Origin: Azonexaceae bacterium
Lineage (GTDB): Bacteria > Pseudomonadota > Gammaproteobacteria > Burkholderiales > Rhodocyclaceae
Reading direction: 5' to 3'
DNA: 64,000 bases
Assembly (NCBI GenBank): GCA_013335535.1
Contig: JAAXVL010000009.1
Location: 1 to 64,000, forward strand
Part shown: positions 54,234 through 64,000 of the stretch, one piece after another
Position numbering within the stretch: position 1 is the first letter of the stretch
Layout: every line of letters starts with the position of its first letter
Made by a program: the position numbers and the translations under genes
Notes under the pieces: model-generated
The model's input: only the letters and a program-made list of their open reading frames with translations
Told to the model about the DNA's origin: nothing
Databases searched by the model: none

Positions 54234-54599
54234 TCAAAGATTGGCGATCAGCTCTTCAAGGCGCTGACGGCTGATGGGCTTGACCAGCACATCGTCGAAA
54301 CCTTCGGCAAGCAGGCGTTCCCTATCCTCCGGGAAGGCGTGGGCGGTATAGGCCACGATGTACAAGGGCGAGGTTGCCTCGGCTGCCCGCAACCGGACAC
54401 AGGTGTCTTCGCCGGAAAGGCCGGGCATGCTGATATCGAGCAAGACAAGGCGGAACGAATGATTGGCGGCCAACACCAGCGCCGCATTCCCGCTCTCCGC
54501 CTCCATGACCGTCCACCCGAGCTTCCTGAGTATGGCCGAGGCGAGCAGGCGGTTGGTGGGGTGGTCGTCGACCACCAGAGCGCTACGTTGTTCCGTCAT
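54234..54599 (-). CDS. Single-domain response regulator
   Basis: 121 residues forming one receiver: ALVVDDHPTNR, phospho-acceptor in VLLDISMPGLSGED, Thr in VAYTAHAF and K in VLVKPIS. The start at 54599 overlaps the last 17 bases of the kinase upstream, indicating coupled translation. It probably accepts phosphate from that kinase, which has no receiver of its own. Confidence 0.87.
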   Translation of the reverse strand: MTEQRSALVVDDHPTNRLLASAILRKLGWTVMEAESGNAALVLAANHSFRLVLLDISMPGLSGEDTCVRLRAAEATSPLYIVAYTAHAFPEDRERLLAEGFDDVLVKPISRQRLEELIANL

Positions 54600-57129
54600 G
54601 ACTGATATCCAGTGGCAGGTAAACCGTGAAAGTTGATCCGACACCGACCTCGGATTCGAGCGTGACCTTTCCGCCCATATGTTCCGCTAGTTGCTGGACA
54701 AGCGCTAGTCCCAGCCCGGTCCCTCCGTGTTCGCGGGTCAGGAAGTTTTCCAGTTGCTTGAATTTTTCGAAAATCGTTTCGCGGCTTTCCGGCGGGATGC
54801 CAGGGCCGGTATCGCGAACGGCGAAGGCAACTTGCTGGCCGATCCGCTTGACCTGGAAGCAAATCTCGCCGGTTTCGGTGAATTTGACGGCATTGCTCAA
54901 CAAGTTGTTGAGGATCTGGCGTAGGCGGGTCGGGTCGGTGGTGATATCTGCGGGCACGTCGTCGGCGAGCTGGAGTTCGAACTGCAGGCCTTTCGCGGCG
55001 GCGTTTACCCGATGGCCTGCCGCAATTTGCGCGACCTCATCGGCGAGTGGGATGACCGCCTTGCTGAAGCGCATCTCACCTGATTCGATCTTGGCGAGGT
55101 CGAGAATTTCATTGACCAGGTTGAGCAGATGGCCGCCGCTCTGTTCGATGATCTCGACGTAGCCACGATGATCGGGGTTTTCCACTTCGCCTTTGAGCAG
55201 TTCGGCAAAACCGAGGATGCCGTTGAGCGGGGTGCGCAGTTCGTGCGACATGGTGGCCAGGAAGGCGGATTTTTGCCGGCTGGCTTCCTCGGCTTTCTCT
55301 CGTGCTTCCTCGAGTCGCTTGAACGACTCCTCAACCGAGTCGGCCATCCGGTTGAAGGAGCGGGAGAGTTCGCCCATTTCGTCGGATGAACCGGTGTCCA
55401 ACCGGCGTTTCAGGTCACCTTCCTGGAAGGCGTGGATACCCGAGATCATCGCCGTGATGCGCCGGGTGAGCAGCCCGGCCATCCAGACGGCAATGCCGAT
55501 GACGATGGCAACCATGAGCAGCGTCGAACTCCACAGGCCGACCGCGGTGGACGTCAGGCTTCGGGCGATGTGGTCGAGCAGTTCGCCGCGCTGGGTGCTC
55601 AGGCTGGCGTCCTTTTCTTCGACAAGCATGTTGATCCGGCCCGCCGTGTCGGTTGCTGCCTTGTGGAAATCATCGATGTTGGCGCCGATGGTGACGAAGC
55701 CGAAGCCCTGCGGCGACTTGCCGTACTGGCCAGTGTAATAAGGGATGGCTGCCGCGGTAGTCAGCTTCCACAGGCCGGAGAAAAAGATCACGAAGGAGCC
55801 GGAGCCGCCATGCTCGGTCAAGGCATTCCAGCCGTCGCATTGCGGCGAAAAATTCAGATAGCGGCAATCGAGACCGACGGTGCCGGCCTTGATCAGTTCC
55901 TTGGCGGGTTTGAGTTTCAGGTTCTGGTTGCGGAATGCGGGAATGCCGGCCAGAAACTCATGGGATGGTTTGCCGCTGGCCTGCCATTCGGCGTACAGGT
56001 CGGCATCCATCCAGGGCGTGGCCGGCAGGCCGGTCTGCGGGTCGTAGCCAACGATGAAGTAGTCGCGCGGATGCGAAATCGAGCGGCTCTTGTAATCCCA
56101 GATGAAGGCGTAGTTGCCCTTGATGGCGTCGGCAATCGGGGTATAGCGTTCATCGGTCGGCATCAGCCGGTCGGAGAACTGGCGGATGTGGTCATGATCG
56201 AGGGCAAGCGTGACATAGCCGACCGTCTGGCCACCCCTGACGACTGGCATGGCCCAGCGGACAATGCCGCGGAAGCGTTTGCCGACGGGGTTTTCGGTGC
56301 CGGCATAGGCCGACTCTTCCGGCTTGAAGGGCTTGCCGGCTTTTTCCAGGGCTGCTGGCAGGTAGGGGCCGATGGCCTGGGTTGGGACGTAAGCGCCGAT
56401 GACGTCGGAAACGTAGATTTCGCCGGGTTTGAGTTTTTTCAATTCGGCGAAATAGGTTTCCGCCTTGACGAAGGTGTTGTTTCGGTCGACGACGTTTTTT
56501 AGGCTTTTTTCGGTCAGGTTGCCCGTCGTGACCTTGATCTTTTCGTTGCCAGCGAGGTCAACGAAAGTCATTTCGGCGAACAGTGGCCGTTGTTCGGTTT
56601 CGCCGAAATACTCCGGCGGGCGGGTGTGGAAGTCGCGGGCATTGTCGGCCAGCACGGGGCGGGTGACCTTGGCTTCGCGGATGACTGGTGTTGCGGGTAC
56701 CCACGATTGGCCATCTTCGGCCAGTTTCCAGGGGCCGTGCTGATGGATCGGCCGGCTCCGCTCGTTCAGGAAACGGCGGAAAGTAGCCTCGGATGGCTCC
56801 AGCCCGGAGGCTTGCCGGATATCGCTGTCGCGGTCATGCAGGAAGGACGCGATTTCCTTTGCGGCGTCCGTGGTCATGGCCTCGATGGCTTCGCGCGAAC
56901 GCTGGTCGAGGGCGCGAATGGAGTCGTCGGTCACGGTCTTGCCGACTGTTTTGATCGTCGACAGCATGGCGTCGGCCATGTTGCCCGCCTTGACGGAAAC
57001 GTCTTCGCCGAGCCGGGTGGTGGCGTACCAGGCAAATCCGGCCAGCAAGAGGAGCGGAACGACCTTGATCAGCACAAAGATGCCGATCAGTTTGCCGCGA
57101 ATGCCACCCAGAAAAGCTGGTAATTTCAT
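54583..57129 (-). CDS. Membrane sensor histidine kinase with large periplasmic domain
   Basis: 848 residues: TM1 at about 12-35, a very large periplasmic region (about 40-540) with Cache-like segments (VGYVTLALDHDHIRQF, SRSISHPRDYFIVGYDPQ, FGFVTIGANIDDFH), TM2 at about 548-572, HAMP, then HisKA with H629 in ATMSHELRTPLNG and an ATPase domain ([17 protein letters not shown]). Two cysteines in the periplasmic part (LDCRYLNFSPQCDGW) may form a disulfide. The partner is the overlapping REC-only gene. Ligand unknown. Confidence 0.88.
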   Translation of the reverse strand: MKLPAFLGGIRGKLIGIFVLIKVVPLLLLAGFAWYATTRLGEDVSVKAGNMADAMLSTIKTVGKTVTDDSIRALDQRSREAIEAMTTDAAKEIASFLHDRDSDIRQASGLEPSEATFRRFLNERSRPIHQHGPWKLAEDGQSWVPATPVIREAKVTRPVLADNARDFHTRPPEYFGETEQRPLFAEMTFVDLAGNEKIKVTTGNLTEKSLKNVVDRNNTFVKAETYFAELKKLKPGEIYVSDVIGAYVPTQAIGPYLPAALEKAGKPFKPEESAYAGTENPVGKRFRGIVRWAMPVVRGGQTVGYVTLALDHDHIRQFSDRLMPTDERYTPIADAIKGNYAFIWDYKSRSISHPRDYFIVGYDPQTGLPATPWMDADLYAEWQASGKPSHEFLAGIPAFRNQNLKLKPAKELIKAGTVGLDCRYLNFSPQCDGWNALTEHGGSGSFVIFFSGLWKLTTAAAIPYYTGQYGKSPQGFGFVTIGANIDDFHKAATDTAGRINMLVEEKDASLSTQRGELLDHIARSLTSTAVGLWSSTLLMVAIVIGIAVWMAGLLTRRITAMISGIHAFQEGDLKRRLDTGSSDEMGELSRSFNRMADSVEESFKRLEEAREKAEEASRQKSAFLATMSHELRTPLNGILGFAELLKGEVENPDHRGYVEIIEQSGGHLLNLVNEILDLAKIESGEMRFSKAVIPLADEVAQIAAGHRVNAAAKGLQFELQLADDVPADITTDPTRLRQILNNLLSNAVKFTETGEICFQVKRIGQQVAFAVRDTGPGIPPESRETIFEKFKQLENFLTREHGGTGLGLALVQQLAEHMGGKVTLESEVGVGSTFTVYLPLDISHDGTT

Positions 57130-57176
57130 GTCGCCTACCTTCCGGTCGCGTTCGACGAGAGTTTGTTGGCCGGAAC

Positions 57177-57593
57177 TTAGTGTTTATCTGCCTTTTGCTC
57201 TGGCTCTGTCTTGGTTTCGGTCTTTGCTTCAGTTTTGGATTCTGCCTTGGAATCACCTTCGCTGGCAGTCTCCTGGGCTTTCTTCTTTTTCTTGCTGCCC
57301 GGTCCTTCCGGCGGGGGCAGTTGCGGTGCAATCGTTTCCAGCTTGTTCTCGCGCATGTATTCGTCCATCTCGCGCCAGCCGGTGTAGATGCCGGCCTTGG
57401 GCAGCCAGTTGTAGATTGAATAACAGTCTTCGATGGCCCGACCGGACTGTCGGCAAGCACTACCGACCGCTTTTGCTTCCTGCTCGGTCTTGGCCTCTTT
57501 TTTTGCCGGATCTTCAAGGCCGAGTTTCTGGCCAACCTGGTCGCAGGCGCTGAGTCCAACGATGGCGAGAATAAGGAAAATTCGCTTGATCAT
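57177..57593 (-). CDS. Lipoprotein with charged C-terminal tail, unknown function
   Basis: 138 residues: lipoprotein signal ending LSAC (lipid Cys17), a compact middle with two further cysteines (SACRQSGRAIEDCYSIYNWLPKAG) and a Lys/Glu/Thr-rich C-terminal third with KAE/KTE repeats. It lies upstream of the sensor kinase on the same strand with a 47-base gap. No family recognised; the Cys pair suggests a small disulfide-stabilised domain. Confidence 0.75.
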   Translation of the reverse strand: MIKRIFLILAIVGLSACDQVGQKLGLEDPAKKEAKTEQEAKAVGSACRQSGRAIEDCYSIYNWLPKAGIYTGWREMDEYMRENKLETIAPQLPPPEGPGSKKKKKAQETASEGDSKAESKTEAKTETKTEPEQKADKH

Positions 57594-57686
57594 GCGCTGG
57601 ATTTTCGCATATTTGCGAAAAGTGTGGGGCGTGTGTCGTGGCGCCGGGCTTTATAATTTAAGTCTTTGAGAACTGCTGGAGTATTC

Positions 57687-58985
57687 ATGTCGTATTGCTT
57701 TCGCCCCCTGACTTTCGCCATCACACTGGCCCTGGCCTGTTCGGCCGCCCAGGCCAAACCGGTCAAGCCCGCTGCCAAGCCAGCGCCCGCCCCAGCAGTT
57801 TCCGCCGAATTCGAGTTGGCTCACAATCTTGGTGCCGCCGGGGAAGAGCGTTTGCAGGCGATTGTTGATCGCTTCAACAAGGAATCGGGCAGCACGATGA
57901 AGCTGGTGCGTCTGGAAAAAGGCGACAAGCCGGCGGTGCTCAACTTGATGCGCCGTTACGACATGAGCGACATTCTGAGCCAGCCCAAGCAGTTCGTACC
58001 TTTGCATGAAATGATGACCAAGGCCGGCGAGCCGCTGAAGTTCGGCGAGTTGTCGGGTGACCTCAAGGCCGGCGTGGTTGATGCCAAGGGTAAAGTGGTT
58101 GCCCTGCCGGTGCTCTATTCCACCCCGGTCCTGTTCTACAACAAGAACGCGTTCCGCAAGGCCAAGCTGAATCCGGACCAGCCGCCGAAGACCTGGTTTG
58201 AAATGCAGGGCATGCTCGACAAGCTGCAGGATGCCGGCTACGCCTGTCCCTATACCTCGTCGTGGCCGGTCTGGGTGCACGTCGATAACGTCAGCGCAGT
58301 TTCCGGCGTGCCGGCGATGTCTGAAAAAGGCGTGCTGACTTTCAATGGCCTGCCACAAGTCAAGCATCTGGCAATGATGGCAACCTGGACCAAGGCCAAT
58401 TATTTCAAGTTGTTTGGTCGTCGTAACGAAGCCAGTGCCAAGTTCCACGAAGGTGAGTGCGCAATGATCACGACCGACTCGCGCGAGCATGTCGATTTCC
58501 ACGATGCCAAGGGCGTCGAGCTGGGCGTTGCCGCGATGCCGTATCACGACGACGTCTATGGCGGTCGCCAGTCGTCGCTGGCCGACGGTGCTTCGTTGTG
58601 GGTTGGTGCCGGTCGGACGCCGGCGCAGTACAAGCAGGCGGCAAAATTTGTCAGCTTCATGCTGTCACCGGAAATGCAGATTGAAATGGTCCGTGTCTAC
58701 GGTGGTTTGCCGATGACGTCGGTCGCCCGTGCCGCAGTGCGCAGCAAGCTACTCAAGGATGACGACAAGACGCTGGAAATCGCTTACGCCTCGCTCAACG
58801 GCAATGGCAGCAAGCCCGCCGTGCGTGTCGCCAACATCGATGCGGTGCGCATCATCACCAACGAAGAGATGGAAGCCGTTTGGGATGACAAGAAGCCGGC
58901 CAAGGCGGCGCTCGATAACTCGGTCAGCCGTGGCAATGCCGTGCTTGGCGCCAAGCCCCTGCTGAAGAAGTCGCAACCCTTCTGA
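57687..58985 (+). CDS. UgpB-like extracellular solute-binding protein
   Basis: 432 residues: signal peptide 1-24 (AQA), a Lys/Pro/Ala linker, then a binding-protein fold with EFELAHNLGAAGEERLQAIVDRFN, LPVLYSTPVLFYNKNAFRKA, CPYTSSWPVWVHVDN, and C-terminal LSPEMQIEMVRVYGGLPMT. The pattern is that of the glycerol-3-phosphate binding protein UgpB, but in this alignment the usual UgpA/E/C transporter genes are missing from the neighbourhood. The ATG at 57687 follows GGAG; ugpQ overlaps its stop (TGATG). Possible roles: capture of a glycerophosphodiester or related ligand for a shared transporter, or signalling. Confidence 0.75.
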   Translation: MSYCFRPLTFAITLALACSAAQAKPVKPAAKPAPAPAVSAEFELAHNLGAAGEERLQAIVDRFNKESGSTMKLVRLEKGDKPAVLNLMRRYDMSDILSQPKQFVPLHEMMTKAGEPLKFGELSGDLKAGVVDAKGKVVALPVLYSTPVLFYNKNAFRKAKLNPDQPPKTWFEMQGMLDKLQDAGYACPYTSSWPVWVHVDNVSAVSGVPAMSEKGVLTFNGLPQVKHLAMMATWTKANYFKLFGRRNEASAKFHEGECAMITTDSREHVDFHDAKGVELGVAAMPYHDDVYGGRQSSLADGASLWVGAGRTPAQYKQAAKFVSFMLSPEMQIEMVRVYGGLPMTSVARAAVRSKLLKDDDKTLEIAYASLNGNGSKPAVRVANIDAVRIITNEEMEAVWDDKKPAKAALDNSVSRGNAVLGAKPLLKKSQPF

Positions 58986-59728
58986 TGAGTTTTCCGCTGC
59001 CGCGCTGGTTTGCCCATCGCGGCGGCGGATCGCTGGCCCCGGAGAATACGCTGGCCGGCATCCGGCTGGCGGCCCGCATGGGGTTTGCGGCGGTTGAATT
59101 CGATGTGATGTTGTCCGGCGATGGCACGCCCGTGCTCATCCACGACGAAACGCTTGAACGGACGACGAACGGCCGTGGCCTGGTCGGCGAGACGCCCGAC
59201 GCGCAGCTCTTTGCGCTCGATGCCGGCGATGGCGAACGGATTCCGCGCTATGTCGATGCGGTTGCCGCCTGTCGCGAATTTGGCTTGCTGGCCAATGTCG
59301 AGATCAAGCCGGCAACTGGCTTTGAGCGCCCGACGGCGGAAACGGTCGCGCGCCTGAGCGCCGGGTTTTGGCAAGATGCCAGAGTACAGCCACTGATCTC
59401 TTCGTTCTCGCTGGAGGCGCTGGAGATTGCCCGCGATCTGGCGCCGCAGATTCCGCGCGGCGTGCTTTTCGAACGGGTGCCGGCTGACTGGCTGGCTACG
59501 GTGCGGCGTTTGCAGGCGGTGGCCCTGCATTGCGATGCCGAGCATGTGAGCGACGACGTGCTGGCCGAGGCGCAAGCCAATGGCATTCCCGTGCTGTGTT
59601 ACACGGTCAACACGGAAAAAGCCGCAAAATCGCTGTTCGAGCGCGGTGTCAGCGCCCTCTTTACCGATCGCCTTGACCTCTTTGCGGCCGAAACAAGTGC
59701 TTACAAAGGCTTGCATTTGGGCGGCTGA
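58985..59728 (+). CDS. ugpQ: Glycerophosphodiester phosphodiesterase
   Basis: 247 residues of the GDPD TIM-barrel family: WFAHRGGGSLAPENTLAG (catalytic His-Arg, and Glu), EFDVMLSGDGTPVLIHDETLERTTNG, EIKPATG and a C-terminal CYTVN segment. It hydrolyses glycerophosphodiesters to glycerol 3-phosphate and an alcohol. No signal peptide, so cytosolic as for UgpQ. It overlaps the UgpB-like gene, which supports a joint role. Confidence 0.93.
   Translation: MSFPLPRWFAHRGGGSLAPENTLAGIRLAARMGFAAVEFDVMLSGDGTPVLIHDETLERTTNGRGLVGETPDAQLFALDAGDGERIPRYVDAVAACREFGLLANVEIKPATGFERPTAETVARLSAGFWQDARVQPLISSFSLEALEIARDLAPQIPRGVLFERVPADWLATVRRLQAVALHCDAEHVSDDVLAEAQANGIPVLCYTVNTEKAAKSLFERGVSALFTDRLDLFAAETSAYKGLHLGG
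59599..59634 (+). repeat. Dispersed motif copy N (in ugpQ)
   Basis: Forward copy: TTACACGGTCAAC, ACGGAAAAAG, CCGCAAAATCG, with one extra base near the core. It encodes Y-T-V-N-T-E-K; T-V-N is also conserved by this protein family, so chance or family constraint is possible. Confidence 0.45.
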
Positions 59729-59792
59729 TTTTTACCCCGTTTTACCTTCTAATGGCGCTCAGGGAGTTCGCCCTATCATCAGGAGAAAAAAC

Positions 59793-60140
59793 ATGAAAAT
59801 CGCCAAGACCATCGCTGTCCTTTCCCTTGTTCTGCCGGCTCTTGCCTTTGCCCAGGCCAACACGCCGCGTGTCGATCAGCGCCAGGCCAATCAGGAGCAG
59901 CGCATCGACCAGGGTATTGCCTCCGGCAGCCTGACCCAGCGCGAAGCTAATCGTCTTGAACGCGGCCAGCAGCATGTCGACAACATGGAAAACCGCGCCA
60001 AGGCGGACGGCGTCGTGACCCGCGGCGAGCGCGCCCGCCTGCATCAGGCGCAGGATGTGCAAAGTCGCCGTATCTACGCGCAAAAGCATGATCGCCAGCA
60101 CGATTACAACCACAACGGCCGGGTTGATCGTCGCCGCTAA
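59793..60140 (+). CDS. Small basic secreted protein
   Basis: 115 residues: signal peptide 1-20 (AFA), then a Gln/Arg/Glu-rich helical region (QRQANQEQRIDQGIASGSLTQ, REANRLERGQQHVDN, AKADGVVTRGERARLHQ) and a basic C-terminus DYNHNGRVDRRR that resembles the first nine positions of an EF-hand loop. AGGAG precedes the ATG. Similar proteins occur widely in proteobacteria, but I know no function. A terminator follows. Confidence 0.82.
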   Translation: MKIAKTIAVLSLVLPALAFAQANTPRVDQRQANQEQRIDQGIASGSLTQREANRLERGQQHVDNMENRAKADGVVTRGERARLHQAQDVQSRRIYAQKHDRQHDYNHNGRVDRRR

Positions 60141-60158
60141 GCTGCTTTCGCCCCACCG

Positions 60159-60183
60159 AAAACCCGCCTGCCGGCGGGTTTTT
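60159..60183 (+). terminator. Intrinsic terminator after small secreted protein gene
   Basis: AAAACCCGCC and GGCGGGTTTT form a 10-bp stem over a 4-base loop, with the T run continuing to 60183. Confidence 0.9.
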
Positions 60184-60185
60184 CA

Positions 60186-60224
60186 TTTCCACGGTCAACC
60201 GGAAAAAACGACCAAAATTGAAAG
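60186..60224 (+). repeat. Dispersed motif copy C (intergenic)
   Basis: TTTCCACGGTCAACCGG, six-A tract, CGACC, AAAATTGAAAG. It starts two bases after the terminator T run and about 80 bases before alaS. It is the closest match to copy A (one difference in 38). Confidence 0.9.
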
Positions 60225-60306
60225 CTGTTTCAGGGGCTCAAGTTCCAGCCGCTCCTGCGTTAAAATCACGGATTCCGAATTCAACGCCATTTAGGGCCGA
60301 CAGCTT

Positions 60307-62918
<2,612 letters not shown>

Positions 62919-62922
<4 letters not shown>

Positions 62923-63221
62923 AAGCGGTTTTTGCGCTGATGCTGGCGCTGGTGGCGGGGCCGGGCCTCGCCGCCGAGCTTGACCGGACGCCGCTCGAGG
63001 CGGCCACGGTCGACGGGAAAAAGGTGCGTCTTTTCCCGAATGGTCGCTGGGAGTATGTCGATGCCGCGATGGCGGCCGAGGCCCAGAAAGTGGCCGCTGA
63101 ATATCCCGAAAACAAGGCCCGCCCGGCCGAAGCGCAGGGCGGCGTTTTTGGCATCGGCCGGACGGTGATGCCCGGCGACAAGGATTACAACCGCGGTTCG
63201 CTCAACCCCAAGTTGCGCTGA
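62919..63221 (+). CDS. Small secreted protein downstream of alaS
   Basis: 100 residues from a GTG that overlaps the alaS stop: signal peptide 1-18 (GLAA), then [27 protein letters not shown], an SH3-like strand pair found in other small periplasmic proteins (a tryptophan-containing 'NGRWEYVD' repeat), and a C-terminal [21 protein letters not shown]. No named function recognised. Confidence 0.75.
62999..63020 (+). repeat. Dispersed motif core-only copy S
   Basis: GCCACGGTCGACGGG followed by an A5 tract, then GTGCG; the second A-rich block is missing. It encodes A-T-V-D-G-K-K in the codon register of the other forward copies. Confidence 0.4.
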
Positions 63222-63539
63222 TCAGCGCAGGCGCTGCTCGGGCGGCACTTCGCGGATGAATTCGCCCTCGATCACCTGATCGTTGCGAACCGGCTGATCC
63301 TGGGCCATCTGCTGGGCCGCCTCGCGCATTTGCTGCATCTGTTTGCGCAGCGTGCGCGTTTTCCACCACAGCCAACCGCCCAGGGCCACGCCGAGAACGG
63401 CAACGACGGCGAGGGCTACCAGCGAAAACATGAAAGCCAGCACCATGAAGGCCGCGCTCAGGACGAAGGCCACCACCTTGGCCAGGGGGCCGGGCGGCGT
63501 GCCTTGTCGGAATTGAGAGTTTGGCTGGGCGCTATTCAT
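63222..63539 (-). CDS. Small inner-membrane protein of unknown function
   Basis: 105 residues with a Gln/Pro-rich N-terminus, two closely spaced hydrophobic segments (about 22-44 and 47-60) and a charged C-terminal tail (LRKQMQQMREAAQQMAQ, then EGEFIREVPPEQRLR). It is convergent with the preceding gene: the two stop codons are adjacent. No family recognised. Confidence 0.7.
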   Translation of the reverse strand: MNSAQPNSQFRQGTPPGPLAKVVAFVLSAAFMVLAFMFSLVALAVVAVLGVALGGWLWWKTRTLRKQMQQMREAAQQMAQDQPVRNDQVIEGEFIREVPPEQRLR

Positions 63540-63623
63540 GATCAGGCTCGCGTGGTGAAAATGGGGCGATTGTAGACGAGTGCCGCCCCCGTTTTGTGCG
63601 GGTGCTGTCGCCTTTTTGTAACG

Positions 63624-64000
63624 CTATGCCGCTTGTTCCTGGCCGATGCTGTTGGACCACTGCAAGGCCTGCGTCTGGGCGCGGTTCAGTGCCTTCGGGC
63701 TAAGGGCCGGCAGTTCGTCGAGGGTGGTGGTCAACCGGGAAATATCACCGGATTCGCTGCTTTCAGCCAGGCGGAGCAGGGCGCCGAGTGGGCCGCTGCC
63801 CTCGCACAGTGCGTCGCGCACATTGGCCGTTAGGCCGAGCGGGGCGACGATGTCGGCGATGCTCTGGCCGACCAGCGCCGGCATCAGCGACATGATGCCT
63901 GCCATGAAGGCCTGGTCAGCAAAACCGATATCGCCAGGTTGCAATTCGCCGGCCAGCAGTTCCATGAGCCGGCCGCGCGTGGCAGACAGGAGGAGCAACG
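63624..64000 (-). CDS. EAL-HDOD (YuxH-like) signalling protein, C-terminal part
   Basis: About 125 C-terminal residues; the gene continues beyond the right edge. Segments such as TRGRLMELLAGE, FMAGIMSLMPALVGQSIADIVAPLGL and VRDALCEGSGPLGALLRLAE match the HDOD end of EAL-HDOD proteins of the YuxH type. The catalytic state of the EAL domain cannot be judged here. A partial core-like string (GGTCAACCGGGAAAT) occurs at 63728 but lacks the full core. Confidence 0.65.
   Translation of the reverse strand, partial: LLLLSATRGRLMELLAGELQPGDIGFADQAFMAGIMSLMPALVGQSIADIVAPLGLTANVRDALCEGSGPLGALLRLAESSESGDISRLTTTLDELPALSPKALNRAQTQALQWSNSIGQEQAA

Noticed and set aside
63724..63755. Further motif copy at the right edge
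   Set aside because: GGTCAACCGGGAAAT is present but the CACGG part of the core is changed, so it is not counted.

Overview
The window is GC-rich, densely coding chromosomal DNA from a respiratory Gram-negative bacterium. The gene content (glcDEF, tldD-nit-yhdP neighbourhood, glnE, cytochrome c4, DUF3124/K+ channel pair, PduO-type ATR, many two-component and c-di-GMP proteins, MtrAB-type cytochrome-porin genes) suggests a betaproteobacterium of the Rhodocyclales, Dechloromonas-like. This is a judgement from protein resemblance, not a database match. I see no rRNA, tRNA, CRISPR array, phage or complete IS element.

Layout. 0-4.5 kb: a phosphorelay, with an OmpR-type regulator divergent from a solo Hpt protein, a hybrid kinase and a REC-only protein. 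4.6-12.4 kb: DUF3124 protein and K+ channel, a small cytochrome c, an MFS carrier, and an RND pump (adaptor, permease, small membrane protein). 12.5-17.2 kb: PAS-GGDEF-EAL protein, a palindromic MITE-like element, two tandem 3-hydroxyisobutyrate dehydrogenase-family reductases and a YcgR-like c-di-GMP receptor. 17.2-21.6 kb: DmeF-like metal exporter, FucA-like class II aldolase, mtnA, a methionine-type aminotransferase and mscL. 21.7-33.4 kb: housekeeping genes (glnE, yhdP, nitrilase, tldD, cytochrome c4, a periplasmic PilJ/NarX-like protein, DAHP synthase). 33.5-42.2 kb: a probable extracellular electron transfer locus, with a NarL-type two-component system, a monoheme cytochrome, a decaheme MtrA/DmsE-type cytochrome, an MtrB-type outer-membrane barrel and a CbcL-like fusion of multiheme cytochrome c and cytochrome b. 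42.2-52.2 kb: lipoprotein, dienoyl-CoA-isomerase-like crotonase, cobalamin adenosyltransferase, then the glycolate/glycerate genes hyi, glycerate kinase and glcDEF, followed by an HDOD protein and a PP2C phosphatase. 52.6-64 kb: RhlE-like helicase, a second kinase/receiver pair, UgpB-like binding protein with ugpQ, small secreted proteins, alaS and a partial EAL-HDOD gene.

How genes work together. The electron-transfer genes could form a chain from the quinol pool (CbcL-like) through periplasmic cytochromes to an MtrAB conduit across the outer membrane. GlcDEF, Hyi, the GarR/GlxR-like reductases and glycerate kinase fit conversion of glycolate via glyoxylate and tartronate semialdehyde to glycerate phosphate. 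MtnA with the FucA-like aldolase fits the DHAP shunt for 5'-deoxynucleoside salvage.

The most unusual signal is a dispersed ~38-bp motif: a core CCACGGTCAACCGG followed by two A-rich tracts about one helical turn apart. I find 16 full-length copies plus 2 core-only copies, in both orientations, four of them intergenic and the rest inside genes in a biased codon register. The layout resembles the DNA uptake signal sequences of Pasteurellaceae, but the sequence is different and I know of no description of it in this group.
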